This document shows, piece by piece, positions 34,879-43,566 of a DNA stretch of 64,000 nucleotides (positions are counted from its first letter, which is position 1; the number at the start of each line of letters is the position of its first letter). A model generated the notes under the pieces. It made no database searches. It was not told where the DNA came from and saw nothing but the letters and a program-made list of their open reading frames with translations. The stretch comes from Halorussus salinisoli (GTDB taxonomy: Archaea; Halobacteriota; Halobacteria; Halobacteriales; Haladaptataceae). Location: contig ML241305.1 in NCBI GenBank assembly GCA_005239435.1, positions 767,289 through 831,288 on the forward strand, written 5' to 3'. Both the position numbers and the translations under genes were made by a program.

Positions 34879-35937
34879 TCAGCGGTCGGTCGCGCTCGGA
34901 CTCCCGCCGCCGTGGGGCGTCTCGCGCTCTCGGACTCGGACCGCGTGGACGCTCTCGGTCGCGTCGTCTACGAGCAGGACTTCGCCCGGCGCGTCGGGCA
35001 GGCGGTCCTCGAACGACGCGAGGTAGGTCGGCCGCGCGTCCCCGAGCGCGTCGAGGTCGGCGCGGGAGGTGAGTCGGTGGGCCAACAGGAGGTCGGCCTG
35101 GGAGATGGCGACCGCCGGGAGCGCGCTCGGGCGCTGGGTCGCCGCGACGAGACTCAGGCCGGGTTGGCGACCGCGCGTGACGACGGTCCGGAGCGCGGGG
35201 GCCGCGACTCCACCGAAGAAAGCGTGAGCCTCGTCCACCAGCAGCCACGGGAGTCGGGTCGGACGTCCGGCGACGCAGTGGTCGTACAAGTCGCCGGCGA
35301 CCGCGCGCAGAACCGCGTTCGCGGCGGCGGAATCGAGTCCAGAGAGGTCCAGCACGGACCCTGCGCTCGTCCCGGTCTCGGCCGGCGACGCGAGCAACGT
35401 TTCGGCGGTCAGTCCGTCCGGGTCGAAGACGTCCCACGACTCGGCGAGCGCGAGGTGGTTGTCCGCCGACCGGCGGGTCGCGCGGTCGGCCTTGGTGTCG
35501 GCGTCGGCGACGAACTCGCGCATCCCGGCGAGCGTCGAGCGGGCCGCCGCGGCCTGCCAGACCAGCGCGCCCGCCGAGGAGTCGGGAGCGAGTCCGAGCA
35601 GGTCGCACCACGCCCGCGGCGCGAGCGCGTCGGCGGTGACTCGGGGGTGTGCGACGACCTCCGCACCACACTCCGCGAGCGACGGGAAGACGCCCATCGG
35701 GTCGGCGACGACCGGGACGACTCCCTCGGCGCGGGCGAGTTCCTCGGCTACGACGCCGAGCGTGTAGGACTTGCCGTAGCCGCGCTTGCCGACGACGAGT
35801 CCGGCGTGCGGACCGTCGAGGTCGATTCGGACCTGCGCGCCGGGGCTTCCGTCACGGGCGCGGTAGGCCCCGAGGCGACCCGACGGAGCGGTTTCGTAGC
35901 CGCCGTCAGATTCGCGGCGACCGAGGACGTGAGTCAC
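34879..35937 (-). CDS. HerA/VirB4-like P-loop ATPase
   Basis: A 352-residue ATPase. Walker A GKRGYGKS at residues 50-57 follows the GLVVGKRGYGKSYTLG pattern of HerA-type DNA-translocating ATPases. Walker B is LLVDEAHAF (232-240), and ATQRPSALP matches the sensor/Arg region. The N-terminal HAS-barrel is reduced or missing. No NurA nuclease gene is adjacent. HerA-like enzymes pump DNA in repair, conjugation or division; this orphan's role is unknown. It could be co-transcribed with the crcB pair. Confidence 0.8.
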   Translation of the reverse strand: MTHVLGRRESDGGYETAPSGRLGAYRARDGSPGAQVRIDLDGPHAGLVVGKRGYGKSYTLGVVAEELARAEGVVPVVADPMGVFPSLAECGAEVVAHPRVTADALAPRAWCDLLGLAPDSSAGALVWQAAAARSTLAGMREFVADADTKADRATRRSADNHLALAESWDVFDPDGLTAETLLASPAETGTSAGSVLDLSGLDSAAANAVLRAVAGDLYDHCVAGRPTRLPWLLVDEAHAFFGGVAAPALRTVVTRGRQPGLSLVAATQRPSALPAVAISQADLLLAHRLTSRADLDALGDARPTYLASFEDRLPDAPGEVLLVDDATESVHAVRVRERETPHGGGSPSATDR

Positions 35938-36120
35938 GGGGATGGTTGGTTCCGTTCTCGCATTTGAACCTTCGGGAGGGGTCCACGGGAATCTCGTGAC
36001 CGTCGTGGCCGGAGGGGACGGTACGGCAGAGTTTATTTGTACGGGTTATAAACACCTATAGTCATCTCAAACCTGTATTTTTGATTGGTAAACCTTCTTC
36101 TCTCTGTCCTCTGATAGCGC

Positions 36121-36284
36121 GAAGCTAGCTACTACTCGAGCCACGGAGTATCGCACGGCCCCGCACCGCTACAGCCTCACGCCTCCCCAACCGCTTGCGG
36201 TCCTCGGCCGATGGCCTGCGGTACTCAGCCCTCGCGCGACGATGGCGCGACCTGGCGGTGTGAGGTCGCGCCAGCACACGCCGA
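36121..36284 (-). repeat. Dispersed intergenic repeat, copy B
   Basis: A minus-strand copy of the family described for copy A. It contains the internal palindrome GGCGCGACC...GGTCGCGCC (36244-36272), GCGCGAGGG, GGTTGGGGAGGCG, GCGGTGCGGGGCCGTGC and GTAGCTAGCTTC. It occupies the 428-bp gap between the HerA-like gene and the prepilin-like gene. The rest of the gap is AT-rich (36030-36110) with TTATTTG- and TTATAA-like blocks, probably promoters. Confidence 0.8.
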
Positions 36285-36333
36285 GATGGAAGAATCGTCG
36301 CCTCCGGACCGGAAGGGTCCACTGACTCCGAGG

Positions 36334-36342
36334 GTTTAAATC
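36334..36342 (+). promoter_or_regulatory. TATA box of a leaderless transcript
   Basis: GTTTAAATC is centred about 27 bp before the ATG at 36366, so transcription would start at or beside the start codon. Confidence 0.6.
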
Positions 36343-36365
36343 CGAGGACGGGACGAACCCGGGCC

Positions 36366-36827
36366 ATGCCTACGCTACTCGGCTACGTCGAGACGTTCCG
36401 GAGCGACGAGCGCGCAATCGAGGGTCTCCCCATCCGCCTCGTCATCGCCCTCGTCGTCGGCGTCGCCAGCCTCGGCGTGATGATGAACATGCTCTCGGGA
36501 CTCGGCGGTCTCACCGTGACGGAACTCGACGCCAAGCCCGCGCCCGACGTTATCGGTCCCTCGGAGGAGGAAATCGACGTCGTAGTGGTCGACCCGGACG
36601 GCGAACCCGTCAGCGACGCGACGGTCGTCGTCACGGGTGACACGGCGACTCTCGACGGCGTGAAGACCGGGACTACCGGCGAGGACGGCGAAGTCAGCGT
36701 CACGGTCGATCCCGAACTCGGCCCGAACCAGCAGGAGGGCACGCTGGAGATGCGTATCAAACCACCCGCCGGGAGCGACTACGCCGACGAGCGCGAGAAC
36801 ACCGCGATACTGGTCATTCGGAACTGA
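36366..36827 (+). CDS. Prepilin-like membrane-anchored protein with Ig/CarboxypepD_reg-type domain
   Basis: A 153-residue protein. A short charged leader (about residues 1-20, RSDERAIEGLP) and a hydrophobic helix (IRLVIALVVGVASLGVMMNM) resemble an archaeal class III signal/pilin N-terminus. After a linker, a beta-sandwich segment follows: EEIDVVVVDPDGEPVSDATV, the carboxypeptidase-regulatory-like pattern DPDG-PVSDATV-V...G.T...G-V. It is probably an extracellular or pseudoperiplasmic domain, perhaps a minor pilin. Transcription appears leaderless. It lies between the HerA-like gene and the PCMT operon, and the exact family is uncertain. Confidence 0.7.
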   Translation: MPTLLGYVETFRSDERAIEGLPIRLVIALVVGVASLGVMMNMLSGLGGLTVTELDAKPAPDVIGPSEEEIDVVVVDPDGEPVSDATVVVTGDTATLDGVKTGTTGEDGEVSVTVDPELGPNQQEGTLEMRIKPPAGSDYADERENTAILVIRN

Positions 36828-36864
36828 CGCGCCGCGGATACCGCGAAAGGGGTGGCCGAGGGAG

Positions 36865-37629
36865 TCAGTCCGACAGACTCCCGTCGCCGTCCCAATCTAT
36901 CCAGTCCCGTTCCCAGCCGGGCCGGCGCTCGCGGGCGCGCTCGGCGCGCTCGCGGTCCTCGCGGACGGTCCGGTTGCGCTCGATGGAGTCGGCGTCCTCG
37001 CCCTCCACGAGGAGCGGCGCGAACGCCACGGTGCCGAGCTGACGGCCGTTTTGGTCGTCCGTCTCGTCGCCGTCTACGACCGTCAGCGACTGCTCGCCGA
37101 CCCCGACCGGGATGACCAGTTTGCCGTCCGAGGCGAGTTGCTCCACGAGCGGTCGCGGCGGGTCGGCCGCGGCGGCCTCTACGAGGATTCGGTCGAAGGG
37201 CGCGTACTCGGGCAGACCGTCCGCGCCGTCGCGGCAGTCCACGAAGACGCCCTCGTAGCCCGCCGACGCGAGGTTGCTCCGGGCGTCCAGCACCACGCTC
37301 CGAGTGATGTCCACCGCGTGGACGTTTCGCTCGCCGACGATTTCCGCGAGAACTGCGGCGGTGTAACCCACGCCAGCGCCGACGACGAGTACCGAATCGC
37401 CCTCCTCGGCGTCGAGGGCTTCCAGCAGGCGGGCCGCGGTACTCGGGCCGAGAACGCGGGTGCCCCGGTGCTCGAACGACCGGTCGGCGTAAGCCAGTCG
37501 GTCGTCCTCGACGAACTCGTGGCGCGGGACCGTCCGCATCGCGGTGCTGACGCTCTCGCTGGAGACGACACCCTTCGAGGGGTGTTCGAGGCTATCGACC
37601 ATATCGTCGCGCAGCACCGCGAGGTCCAT
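36865..37629 (-). CDS. PCMT-like methyltransferase, divergent paralogue
   Basis: A 254-residue protein starting MDLAVLRDDMVDSLEHPSKG. The Rossmann motif VLVVGAGVGYTAAVLAEIVG binds SAM as in protein-L-isoaspartate O-methyltransferase, and the leader AMRTVPRHEFVEDD is shared with that family. The substrate loop differs: the canonical enzyme at 38638-39318 has PLPIGSDQTISAPHMVAMM, while this one has RGTRVLGPSTAARLLEAL. It is the last gene of an operon of four minus-strand genes with gaps of 20-26 bp. It may methylate a different substrate. Confidence 0.8.
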   Translation of the reverse strand: MDLAVLRDDMVDSLEHPSKGVVSSESVSTAMRTVPRHEFVEDDRLAYADRSFEHRGTRVLGPSTAARLLEALDAEEGDSVLVVGAGVGYTAAVLAEIVGERNVHAVDITRSVVLDARSNLASAGYEGVFVDCRDGADGLPEYAPFDRILVEAAAADPPRPLVEQLASDGKLVIPVGVGEQSLTVVDGDETDDQNGRQLGTVAFAPLLVEGEDADSIERNRTVREDRERAERARERRPGWERDWIDWDGDGSLSD

Positions 37630-37655
37630 ACGCACCCCGTAGTGACGAGAGAACT

Positions 37656-38612
37656 TCAATCGCCCGGCCGCCGTCCGGCGATGACCTGCTGGTCGAGACC
37701 GGGCACGTCCCGGACTTCCGCGTCGGTAAATCCGGCGTCACGAAGCCACTCCGTGAACGCCGACTCGGTGTAGGTGTCGCCGCCGTCGGTCTGGGCGAGC
37801 ACGTGCGCGCCGAACAGGGCGGCGTCCTCGGCCCGACCGCGTACCTTGTCGGTCAGAACGACCGCACCGCCGGGTTCGAGGGCGTCGAAGGCGTTGGCGA
37901 GAAACGCCCGGTTCGCCTCGGGACTCAGGCCGTGGGCCACCCGCGAGCAGAACACGAGGTCGAATCCACCGTCGGGGAGACTCTCGGTGATATCGCCCTC
38001 GACCAGTTCGATTGGCTCGTGTTCGAGGAATCGTCGGTCGATGTCGATTACTTCGGGTCGGTCCACGAGCGTCACGTCGAACCCCCGGCGGACGAACTCC
38101 TTGGCGAAGACCCCCGGCCCACAGCCAGCGTCCAGCACGCGCTCGGCGTCGGGGTTTCGATGGACTGCGGCAGTGACGCTGGCCCGGACCGCGGCGTCGT
38201 CCACGCTGGCCATCGCGCCCATAAAGTTGGTCGTCCAGTCTTCGGACGTCGATTCCGGGTCCGGCGGGTCGCCGGTCCGCATGGTCGCTGGGAGTTCGAG
38301 CCATCGGTCCACGCAGTCGAGCGCGTGAGGAACCGACCCGATGGAGCGTACGTCGGCCTTGGCGACGAAGCCGAGCGCGCGATTCGTGATTTCGTACTGG
38401 GCGTCGGTCCGGTCGCCTCCTCCCACGTCCTCGTCACCGACCACTTCCAGATACCCTAACTCGGCCATCGCGTCGAGCGTAATCCGGGCGGCCCGCTCGG
38501 TGACGCCGGTTTCGTCGGCGACTTCCGCGGGCGTCTCCGCGTCGGTCGTGACCGCTTCGAGGACTCCCGTCTCGCGGGCGGCCCAGAGAAGCAAGGCTTC
38601 GCGGTAGTCCAT
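37656..38612 (-). CDS. Class I SAM-dependent methyltransferase with winged-helix dimerisation domain
   Basis: A 318-residue protein starting MDYREALLLWAARETGVLEA. The N-terminal winged helix (VADETGVTERAARITLDAMA) is typical of O-methyltransferases of the plant/polyketide type. The SAM motif is VLDAGCGPGVFAKEFVRRG, followed by FDLVFCSRVAHGLSP and PGGAVVLTDKVRG. The frame is open 42 codons upstream, but MDYREALL is the natural N-terminus. It sits between the two PCMT paralogues in one operon. The substrate is unknown. Confidence 0.85.
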   Translation of the reverse strand: MDYREALLLWAARETGVLEAVTTDAETPAEVADETGVTERAARITLDAMAELGYLEVVGDEDVGGGDRTDAQYEITNRALGFVAKADVRSIGSVPHALDCVDRWLELPATMRTGDPPDPESTSEDWTTNFMGAMASVDDAAVRASVTAAVHRNPDAERVLDAGCGPGVFAKEFVRRGFDVTLVDRPEVIDIDRRFLEHEPIELVEGDITESLPDGGFDLVFCSRVAHGLSPEANRAFLANAFDALEPGGAVVLTDKVRGRAEDAALFGAHVLAQTDGGDTYTESAFTEWLRDAGFTDAEVRDVPGLDQQVIAGRRPGD

Positions 38613-38637
38613 GTCCGCAACGTGAGTCGGCGTCGGC

Positions 38638-39318
38638 TTAGTTTTCCTGCATCGGGACGAACCGCACCCGACCGTGGGTCTCGCGGTGGAGCGATCCGTC
38701 CGGCCGTCGGCGAGCGAAGACGAGTCGCTGGCCGCCAAAGCGACCGGTCGCGGAGCCTATCGGCCCGAGGAGTCTCCCCTCCGGCCGGACCTGTTCGACC
38801 ACCGCGCTCGGGAACTCGGTCGCGGCGCAGGTCAGATACGCGGCGTCGTAAGGTGCGAACTCGGGCCATCCCTCGTGGCCGTCGCCGACGCGGACGGAGA
38901 CGTCACCGTAGCCGAGTCGGTCGAGTCGATCGCGGGTCTCCCGAGCGAGCGACTCGTGATACTCGACGCTGTAGACGTTCTCCGGGCCGACGACCTCGGC
39001 CGTGACCGCGGCGTGATACCCGCATCCGGTTCCGATTTCGAGGACCTCCTCGCCCGCCCGGAGGTCGAGCAGATCGACCATCATCGCCACCATGTGGGGT
39101 GCGCTGATGGTCTGGTCGCTCCCGATGGGAAGCGGTCGGTCCTCGTAGGCGCGGTCCCGATTTGACGGTGGGACGAACTCGTGGCGCGGGACCGCCCGCA
39201 TCGCCGCGAGGGTCGATTCGTCGAGGTTCTCGCGTTGCGAGAGTCGCTCGACCATCTTCTCGCGGGCGTGGTCGTAGTCGGCGTCTCGTTCGCGGTCGTC
39301 TTTCCCTCCCCCAAACAT
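38638..39318 (-). CDS. pcm: Protein-L-isoaspartate O-methyltransferase
   Basis: A 226-residue PCMT that methylates isoaspartyl residues in damaged proteins. It has the family core: AMRAVPRHEFVPPSNRDRAY, PLPIGSDQTISAPHMVAMM, and VLEIGTGCGYHAAVTAEVVG. Length and motifs match functional archaeal Pcm. It is preceded 20 bp upstream by the zinc-finger gene and followed 25 bp later by a class I methyltransferase, so it is part of an operon. Confidence 0.93.
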   Translation of the reverse strand: MFGGGKDDRERDADYDHAREKMVERLSQRENLDESTLAAMRAVPRHEFVPPSNRDRAYEDRPLPIGSDQTISAPHMVAMMVDLLDLRAGEEVLEIGTGCGYHAAVTAEVVGPENVYSVEYHESLARETRDRLDRLGYGDVSVRVGDGHEGWPEFAPYDAAYLTCAATEFPSAVVEQVRPEGRLLGPIGSATGRFGGQRLVFARRRPDGSLHRETHGRVRFVPMQEN

Positions 39319-39338
39319 GGTATTCCGCTATTCGGATC

Positions 39339-39992
39339 TCACCACGCCGACCACGCCGACGAGGTCTCGTCGTCGCCGTAGAGTCGTTTCACGTCCTTCG
39401 CCACCGCGGTGTCGCCCTCCTCGCCGAGGGGGTTGAAGTCGTAGCCCACGGCGTCGTCCCGGAGGGCGATGGACTTGACCGTGAACTCCTCGTCGCCGAA
39501 CTCGTAGGTCTCGCCGACTTCGAACTCGTCGTCGCCCGGCACGTCGATTTTGACGCTTCGGGAGTCGTCGCGTCTACCGTCGGTCGGATTGATGGTGACG
39601 TTGACCCGGACGTTGTCCACGGCGCGGGTCCAGAACGTCTCGACCTCCTCGACTTTGGCTTCGTCGGTCCGGGCCTCGTCGCCCAACTGGAGGTCGGTGA
39701 TTCGCACGACCATGATGGCTTCGGGCGTTTCGAGGACGAACTCCTCGCCGACCGCGACCGTCTCCTGGGGCGGGGCGTCCGCGGTGGCGGTGAAGGAGTC
39801 GCCGTCTTGAGAGACCACTACGTCGCGCTCGACCTCTTCTTCCTGCTCGATTTTCGTCTTGTGGACGTGACTGCACTCCGTACAGCGCACGGTGACCTGT
39901 CCGCTCCCGTCCTTTAGCACCTCGTGGACCGTCTCCACGTCGGGCGAGCAGGACGGGCACGTCACCGCAACGCGCTCCGCAGTTTCGCTCAT
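39339..39992 (-). CDS. HVO_0476-type zinc-finger protein
   Basis: A 217-residue protein starting MSETAERVAVTCPSCSPDVE. Two CxxC pairs (TCPSC and RCTEC) form a zinc ribbon, followed by an acidic region of beta-rich segments. This architecture matches the HVO_0476 family that sits next to pcm in haloarchaea. The function is unknown; nucleic-acid or protein binding is plausible. It is the first gene of the pcm operon. Confidence 0.8.
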   Translation of the reverse strand: MSETAERVAVTCPSCSPDVETVHEVLKDGSGQVTVRCTECSHVHKTKIEQEEEVERDVVVSQDGDSFTATADAPPQETVAVGEEFVLETPEAIMVVRITDLQLGDEARTDEAKVEEVETFWTRAVDNVRVNVTINPTDGRRDDSRSVKIDVPGDDEFEVGETYEFGDEEFTVKSIALRDDAVGYDFNPLGEEGDTAVAKDVKRLYGDDETSSAWSAW

Positions 39993-40083
39993 ACTATGGT
40001 CGGCTACGTGGTCCGCGCGTAAAAACGCGTGGAGTTTGGCGTTCGTGGAGACCACGGTCGGAGTGCAGGGGAGATTTCACCAC

Positions 40084-40228
40084 TCCGGCGCGCGCTGGCG
40101 CGACCTTGCGGTTTGAGGTCGCGCCCATGCGCGCGAGGGACGGCGGCCGCCGAGGTTGGGGAGGTGTGAGGTCCGTAGTCGCGGTGCGGTTGCGGTCTTC
40201 CTTGGCTCAAGGAGAGTAGCTAGCTTTC
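40084..40228 (+). repeat. Dispersed intergenic repeat, copy C
   Basis: A plus-strand copy with the palindrome GGCGCGACC...GGTCGCGCC (40097-40124), GCGCGAGGG, GGTTGGGGAGGTG, GTCGCGGTGCGG and GTAGCTAGCTTTC. It occupies the 304-bp gap between the zinc-finger gene and the CHY gene. A tandem repeat TAGCGTCCACAGAC occurs just after it (about 40239-40252 and 40260-40273). Confidence 0.8.
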
Positions 40229-40296
40229 TCGAAGTAGTTAGCGTCCACAGACGACCCTCTAGCGTCCACAGACCGCCCTCGAAAAACAGCCGACAA

Positions 40297-40635
40297 CTAC
40301 TCTCCGAAGTCGAAGTACAGTTCGTAGTGGTCGGCACAGCCCGGATTGAACTCCACTCCACACTCGGGGCATCGATGCTCGCCCTCCACGAACTCCCGCG
40401 GCGTCAGTTCCGCACCGCAGACGCCACAGAGAACCGCCGACTCGTCGCTCTCGACCGGCAGTCGCGCCGTGTCGTGGTCCGCCGCGGCTTCGTGACACCG
40501 GAAACAGGGATAGTACGCCTCACAGCAGGCGAACCGCAGGGCCACTACGTCGCGGTCGGTGTCGTAGTGGGCACATCGCGTCTCCGGGCCGACTTCGACG
40601 CCGCGGACGAGTCGTCCGTGAATCTCGCGCTCCAT
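40297..40635 (-). CDS. CHY-type zinc-finger protein
   Basis: A 112-residue protein. Conserved Cys/His ligands form the CHY pattern: RCAHYDTDRDVVALRFACCEAYYPCFRCH, then LCGVCG and HRCPECG. CHY zinc fingers occur in E3-ligase-like and helical proteins in eukaryotes. The small prokaryotic homologues bind zinc and are of unknown function. Start MEREIHGRLVRGVEVGPE. Confidence 0.85.
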   Translation of the reverse strand: MEREIHGRLVRGVEVGPETRCAHYDTDRDVVALRFACCEAYYPCFRCHEAAADHDTARLPVESDESAVLCGVCGAELTPREFVEGEHRCPECGVEFNPGCADHYELYFDFGE

Positions 40636-40699
40636 CGGTGTGGAGTTCAGGGTTCCGGAAGCGTGACTTCCTCGCCGTCTCGCGGTTCCGCCGCTCGAA

Positions 40700-41638
40700 T
40701 CACGGGAGGTCTACGACCTCCCCGTCGGCGTAGACCGTCGGTTCGCGGAGGATGCCGTCGAAGTGGATGGGAGCCTCGGTGTCGCCGCCGATGCCCGCGT
40801 CGTCGCCGATGGCGATGTGGACCGTGCCGCCAGCCTTCTCGTCCAGCAGGACCGAACCGACCAGTTCCGTGACCGCGACGTTGGTTCCGATTCCCAACTC
40901 GGCGAGGTTGTAGGCCGCGTCGCCGACCTCTTCGGCCGCGTCTTCGACGCTCTGGCGAATCTCGTCGTCGGAGATGCGAGTGACCTGCCCGCCTTCCACG
41001 TCGAACTCGAGGGTCTGGCCCTCCTCCAGCAGGCCGTGGGGCATCATCGTCCCGTCCACGACGTAGGTGCCGTTCGCGTCCTCGGGGCTGACGAACACCT
41101 CGCCCGCCGGGAGGTTCGAGAAGTCGCCCGCATCGTGGACGATTCCGGTGTCGTCGTGCCACTCGCGGTCTCCGGGTTCGAACGTGATGTCAGTGCCCTG
41201 CGGCGAGGTCACGCGAACCTCGTCGGCGTCCTCGACCTGCGCCAGTACGTCGTCGCAGTGGTCGGCGATGGTCTCGTAGTCCGCGTCGAGTCCGGTCGTG
41301 AACACCTCCTCGGTGATGCCGGGGAGCGTCGCTCCGCGCGCTCCGGCCTCGTTGGCGTCGCCGCGGGCGCGGGTGTGGCTCAAACTCTTGGTCGTCGGCG
41401 CGAGGAACACGTCGCTGGCGGCCATCGCGGCCGAGACGGGTTCGGGCGGTTCCGCGCCGTGGCTCGCACCCGGCGGAAATCGGACGATGGTCGCGTCGTT
41501 CGTGACTTGGCTGGCGACTTCGTAGAGGGCCTCGCCGATGGGTTGGCGCTTGTCGTCGGTGACGATGCAACAGGACTCCGTCTCTTCGAGAGCGAGACAC
41601 TGCGTTATGGCGGTCTCGGCCGCGTCTCGGAGGCTCAT
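40700..41638 (-). CDS. M29-family metallo-aminopeptidase (aminopeptidase T-like)
   Basis: A 312-residue protein starting [20 protein letters not shown]. Aminopeptidase T features include [43 protein letters not shown], and the C-terminal metal-site segments [25 protein letters not shown] and [20 protein letters not shown]. It releases N-terminal residues from peptides in the cytoplasm. It is divergent from gap and precedes the CHY gene on the same strand. Confidence 0.85.
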   Translation of the reverse strand: MSLRDAAETAITQCLALEETESCCIVTDDKRQPIGEALYEVASQVTNDATIVRFPPGASHGAEPPEPVSAAMAASDVFLAPTTKSLSHTRARGDANEAGARGATLPGITEEVFTTGLDADYETIADHCDDVLAQVEDADEVRVTSPQGTDITFEPGDREWHDDTGIVHDAGDFSNLPAGEVFVSPEDANGTYVVDGTMMPHGLLEEGQTLEFDVEGGQVTRISDDEIRQSVEDAAEEVGDAAYNLAELGIGTNVAVTELVGSVLLDEKAGGTVHIAIGDDAGIGGDTEAPIHFDGILREPTVYADGEVVDLP

Positions 41639-41792
41639 GTTCGGCAGGTGGGCCGGGGAGCGGTTAGGTTTTCCCTTCCCGGAATCGGTCGGACGTGACT
41701 GGAGGAAATCGAATGCTTACTCGGTCGAGAGTTACATTCTCGGCACCCTACCTCGAAACCATTATGCGCGTCGGTGTCGGAAATCCACGTAC

Positions 41793-42806
41793 ATGCTACG
41801 GGTCGGAATCAACGGCTACGGGACTATCGGCAAGCGCGTCGCGGACGCGGTACGCGCACAACCAGACATGGAAGTCGTCGGCGTCGCCAAGACGCGACCG
41901 AACTTCGAGGCAGAGCAGGCCGTCGAGAAGGGGTTCCCCCTCTACGCCGCCGTCGAGGACCGCGTAGAGTTGTTCGACGAGGCGGGCATCGAACTCGCCG
42001 GGATGGTCGAGGAGTTGGTCGAAGAGAGCGACGTGGTGGTGGACGCCTGCCCCTCCGGAATCGGCGAGCAGAACGCCGAGATGTACGACGAGTACGACAC
42101 GCCCGCGCTGTATCAGGGCGGCGAGTCTGCCGACTTCGTGGACACCAGTTTCAACGCCCGGTCGAACTTCTCGGACGCCAACGGTGCCGACCACGTTCGC
42201 GTCGTCTCGTGTAACACGACCGGTCTCTCCCGACTCGTCGCGCCGCTCCGCGAGGAGTACGGCGTCGAGAAGGTCCGGACGACGCTGGTCCGGCGCGGCG
42301 GCGACCCCGCACAGACCGGCCGAGGTCCCATCAACGACATCGTGCCGAACCCGGTCACGCTTCCCTCCCACCATGGGCCGGACGTGAACACCATCTTCCC
42401 GGACCTCGACATCGATACCCTCGGCCTGAAGGTGCCCGCGACGCTGATGCACATGCACAGCGTCAACGTCACGCTCGAATCCGAACCCGACGCCGCAGAC
42501 GTGCGCGAACTGCTCGAAGGCGAGTCCCGACTGTTCGTCATCCCCGAACACTTCGACATCGACGGAGCGGGCAAACTCAAGGAGTACGCGCAGGACGTGG
42601 GTCGCCCGCGGGCCGACATCTGGGAGAACTGCGTCTGGGGCGAGTCGATTACGACCGAAGGCGACGACCTCTATCTGTTCCAGGCCATCCACCAGGAGAG
42701 CGACGTGGTGCCCGAGAACGTGGACGCGATTCGCGCGGTCACGAACGCCGCCGACGCCGAGGAGAGCATCGAGACGACCAACGAGTCGCTCGGCATGGGA
42801 ATCTGA
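41793..42806 (+). CDS. gap: Glyceraldehyde-3-phosphate dehydrogenase, type II (archaeal)
   Basis: A 337-residue enzyme with the N-terminal nucleotide-binding motif [12 protein letters not shown] (residues 5-16) and the catalytic C140 in [32 protein letters not shown] and [11 protein letters not shown] are class II signatures. It acts in gluconeogenesis and glycolysis, oxidising glyceraldehyde-3-phosphate. The ATG at 41793 begins [10 protein letters not shown], the family start, although the frame is open further upstream. Confidence 0.96.
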   Translation: MLRVGINGYGTIGKRVADAVRAQPDMEVVGVAKTRPNFEAEQAVEKGFPLYAAVEDRVELFDEAGIELAGMVEELVEESDVVVDACPSGIGEQNAEMYDEYDTPALYQGGESADFVDTSFNARSNFSDANGADHVRVVSCNTTGLSRLVAPLREEYGVEKVRTTLVRRGGDPAQTGRGPINDIVPNPVTLPSHHGPDVNTIFPDLDIDTLGLKVPATLMHMHSVNVTLESEPDAADVRELLEGESRLFVIPEHFDIDGAGKLKEYAQDVGRPRADIWENCVWGESITTEGDDLYLFQAIHQESDVVPENVDAIRAVTNAADAEESIETTNESLGMGI

Positions 42807-42934
42807 GGTAGCGTTCCGAGCGCTTCTCGAAAAAATGACTTCGGGATCGGTTAGCGGGGACGATTCTTCGGACGGGTTCGCTTAGTAGGTTATCGGACTC
42901 ATAGTTCTCCGGCCGGAATTATCACTCGAAATGA

Positions 42935-42964
42935 CTTATATTTTTGCACTGTTCGGTTGCCGAA
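42935..42964 (+). promoter_or_regulatory. hsp20 promoter with inverted repeat
   Basis: A TATA-like CTTATATTTTT (42935-42945) is followed by the inverted repeat TTCGG-TTG-CCGAA (42952-42964), about 65 bp before the hsp20 ATG. An inverted repeat just downstream of TATA fits an operator. Confidence 0.45.
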
Positions 42965-43029
42965 ACCGAAGTCCAGCGGCGAAGTCCGAGTGCCAAAGGC
43001 TTTTGCTTGCATGCGCCTTACCCTCGTAC

Positions 43030-43431
43030 ATGCGAAGAGACGACCGCGACGACCCCTTCGACGACCTTTTCCGCGAGATAGAGCGCATGATGAACGAGAT
43101 GATGGGCGACGACTTCGACATGCACGTAGAGCGCGGCGAGACCGGCGGTCAGACCGGATTCGGAACCGAGACGCACGTCGACATTCACGAGGCCGACGAC
43201 GTGGTCCGAGTCATCGCCGACCTCCCCGGCGTCGAGAAAGACGACATCGACCTCAAGTGCGACGGCGAGATGCTGACCATCAGCGCGGCCAGCGACCACC
43301 GCGAGTACGACGAACAAGTCCGCCTGCCCGCGCAGGTAGACGAACACTCCGCGACGGCGACCTACAACAACGGCGTCCTCGAAGTCACGTTCGAGAAGTC
43401 CGAGGACTCCGCCGACATCGACGTGCAGTAG
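43030..43431 (+). CDS. hsp20: Small heat-shock protein, Hsp20 family
   Basis: A 133-residue alpha-crystallin chaperone. The N-terminal region MRRDDRDDPFDDLFREIERM has the amphipathic helix of Hsp20 proteins. The crystallin domain runs from THVDIHEADDVVRVIADLPG to NGVLEVTFEK, with the DLPGVEKDDID strand pattern and the NNGVLEV motif. The C-terminal I-x-I/V motif is represented by DIDV. It binds unfolding proteins. Start taken at 43030. Confidence 0.93.
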   Translation: MRRDDRDDPFDDLFREIERMMNEMMGDDFDMHVERGETGGQTGFGTETHVDIHEADDVVRVIADLPGVEKDDIDLKCDGEMLTISAASDHREYDEQVRLPAQVDEHSATATYNNGVLEVTFEKSEDSADIDVQ

Positions 43432-43566
43432 TTCGGTACCCGAAGACCGGTTCTACGTGCGGCGAGGTCGCTTCGACCCGGCCGCTCGAAGGGGGTTCCG
43501 CCGACCGTCCCACCGTGAGGCTGTTTTCGCCGATTCGTCGTACATCGTGGAGCCACTGCCGGTCGC

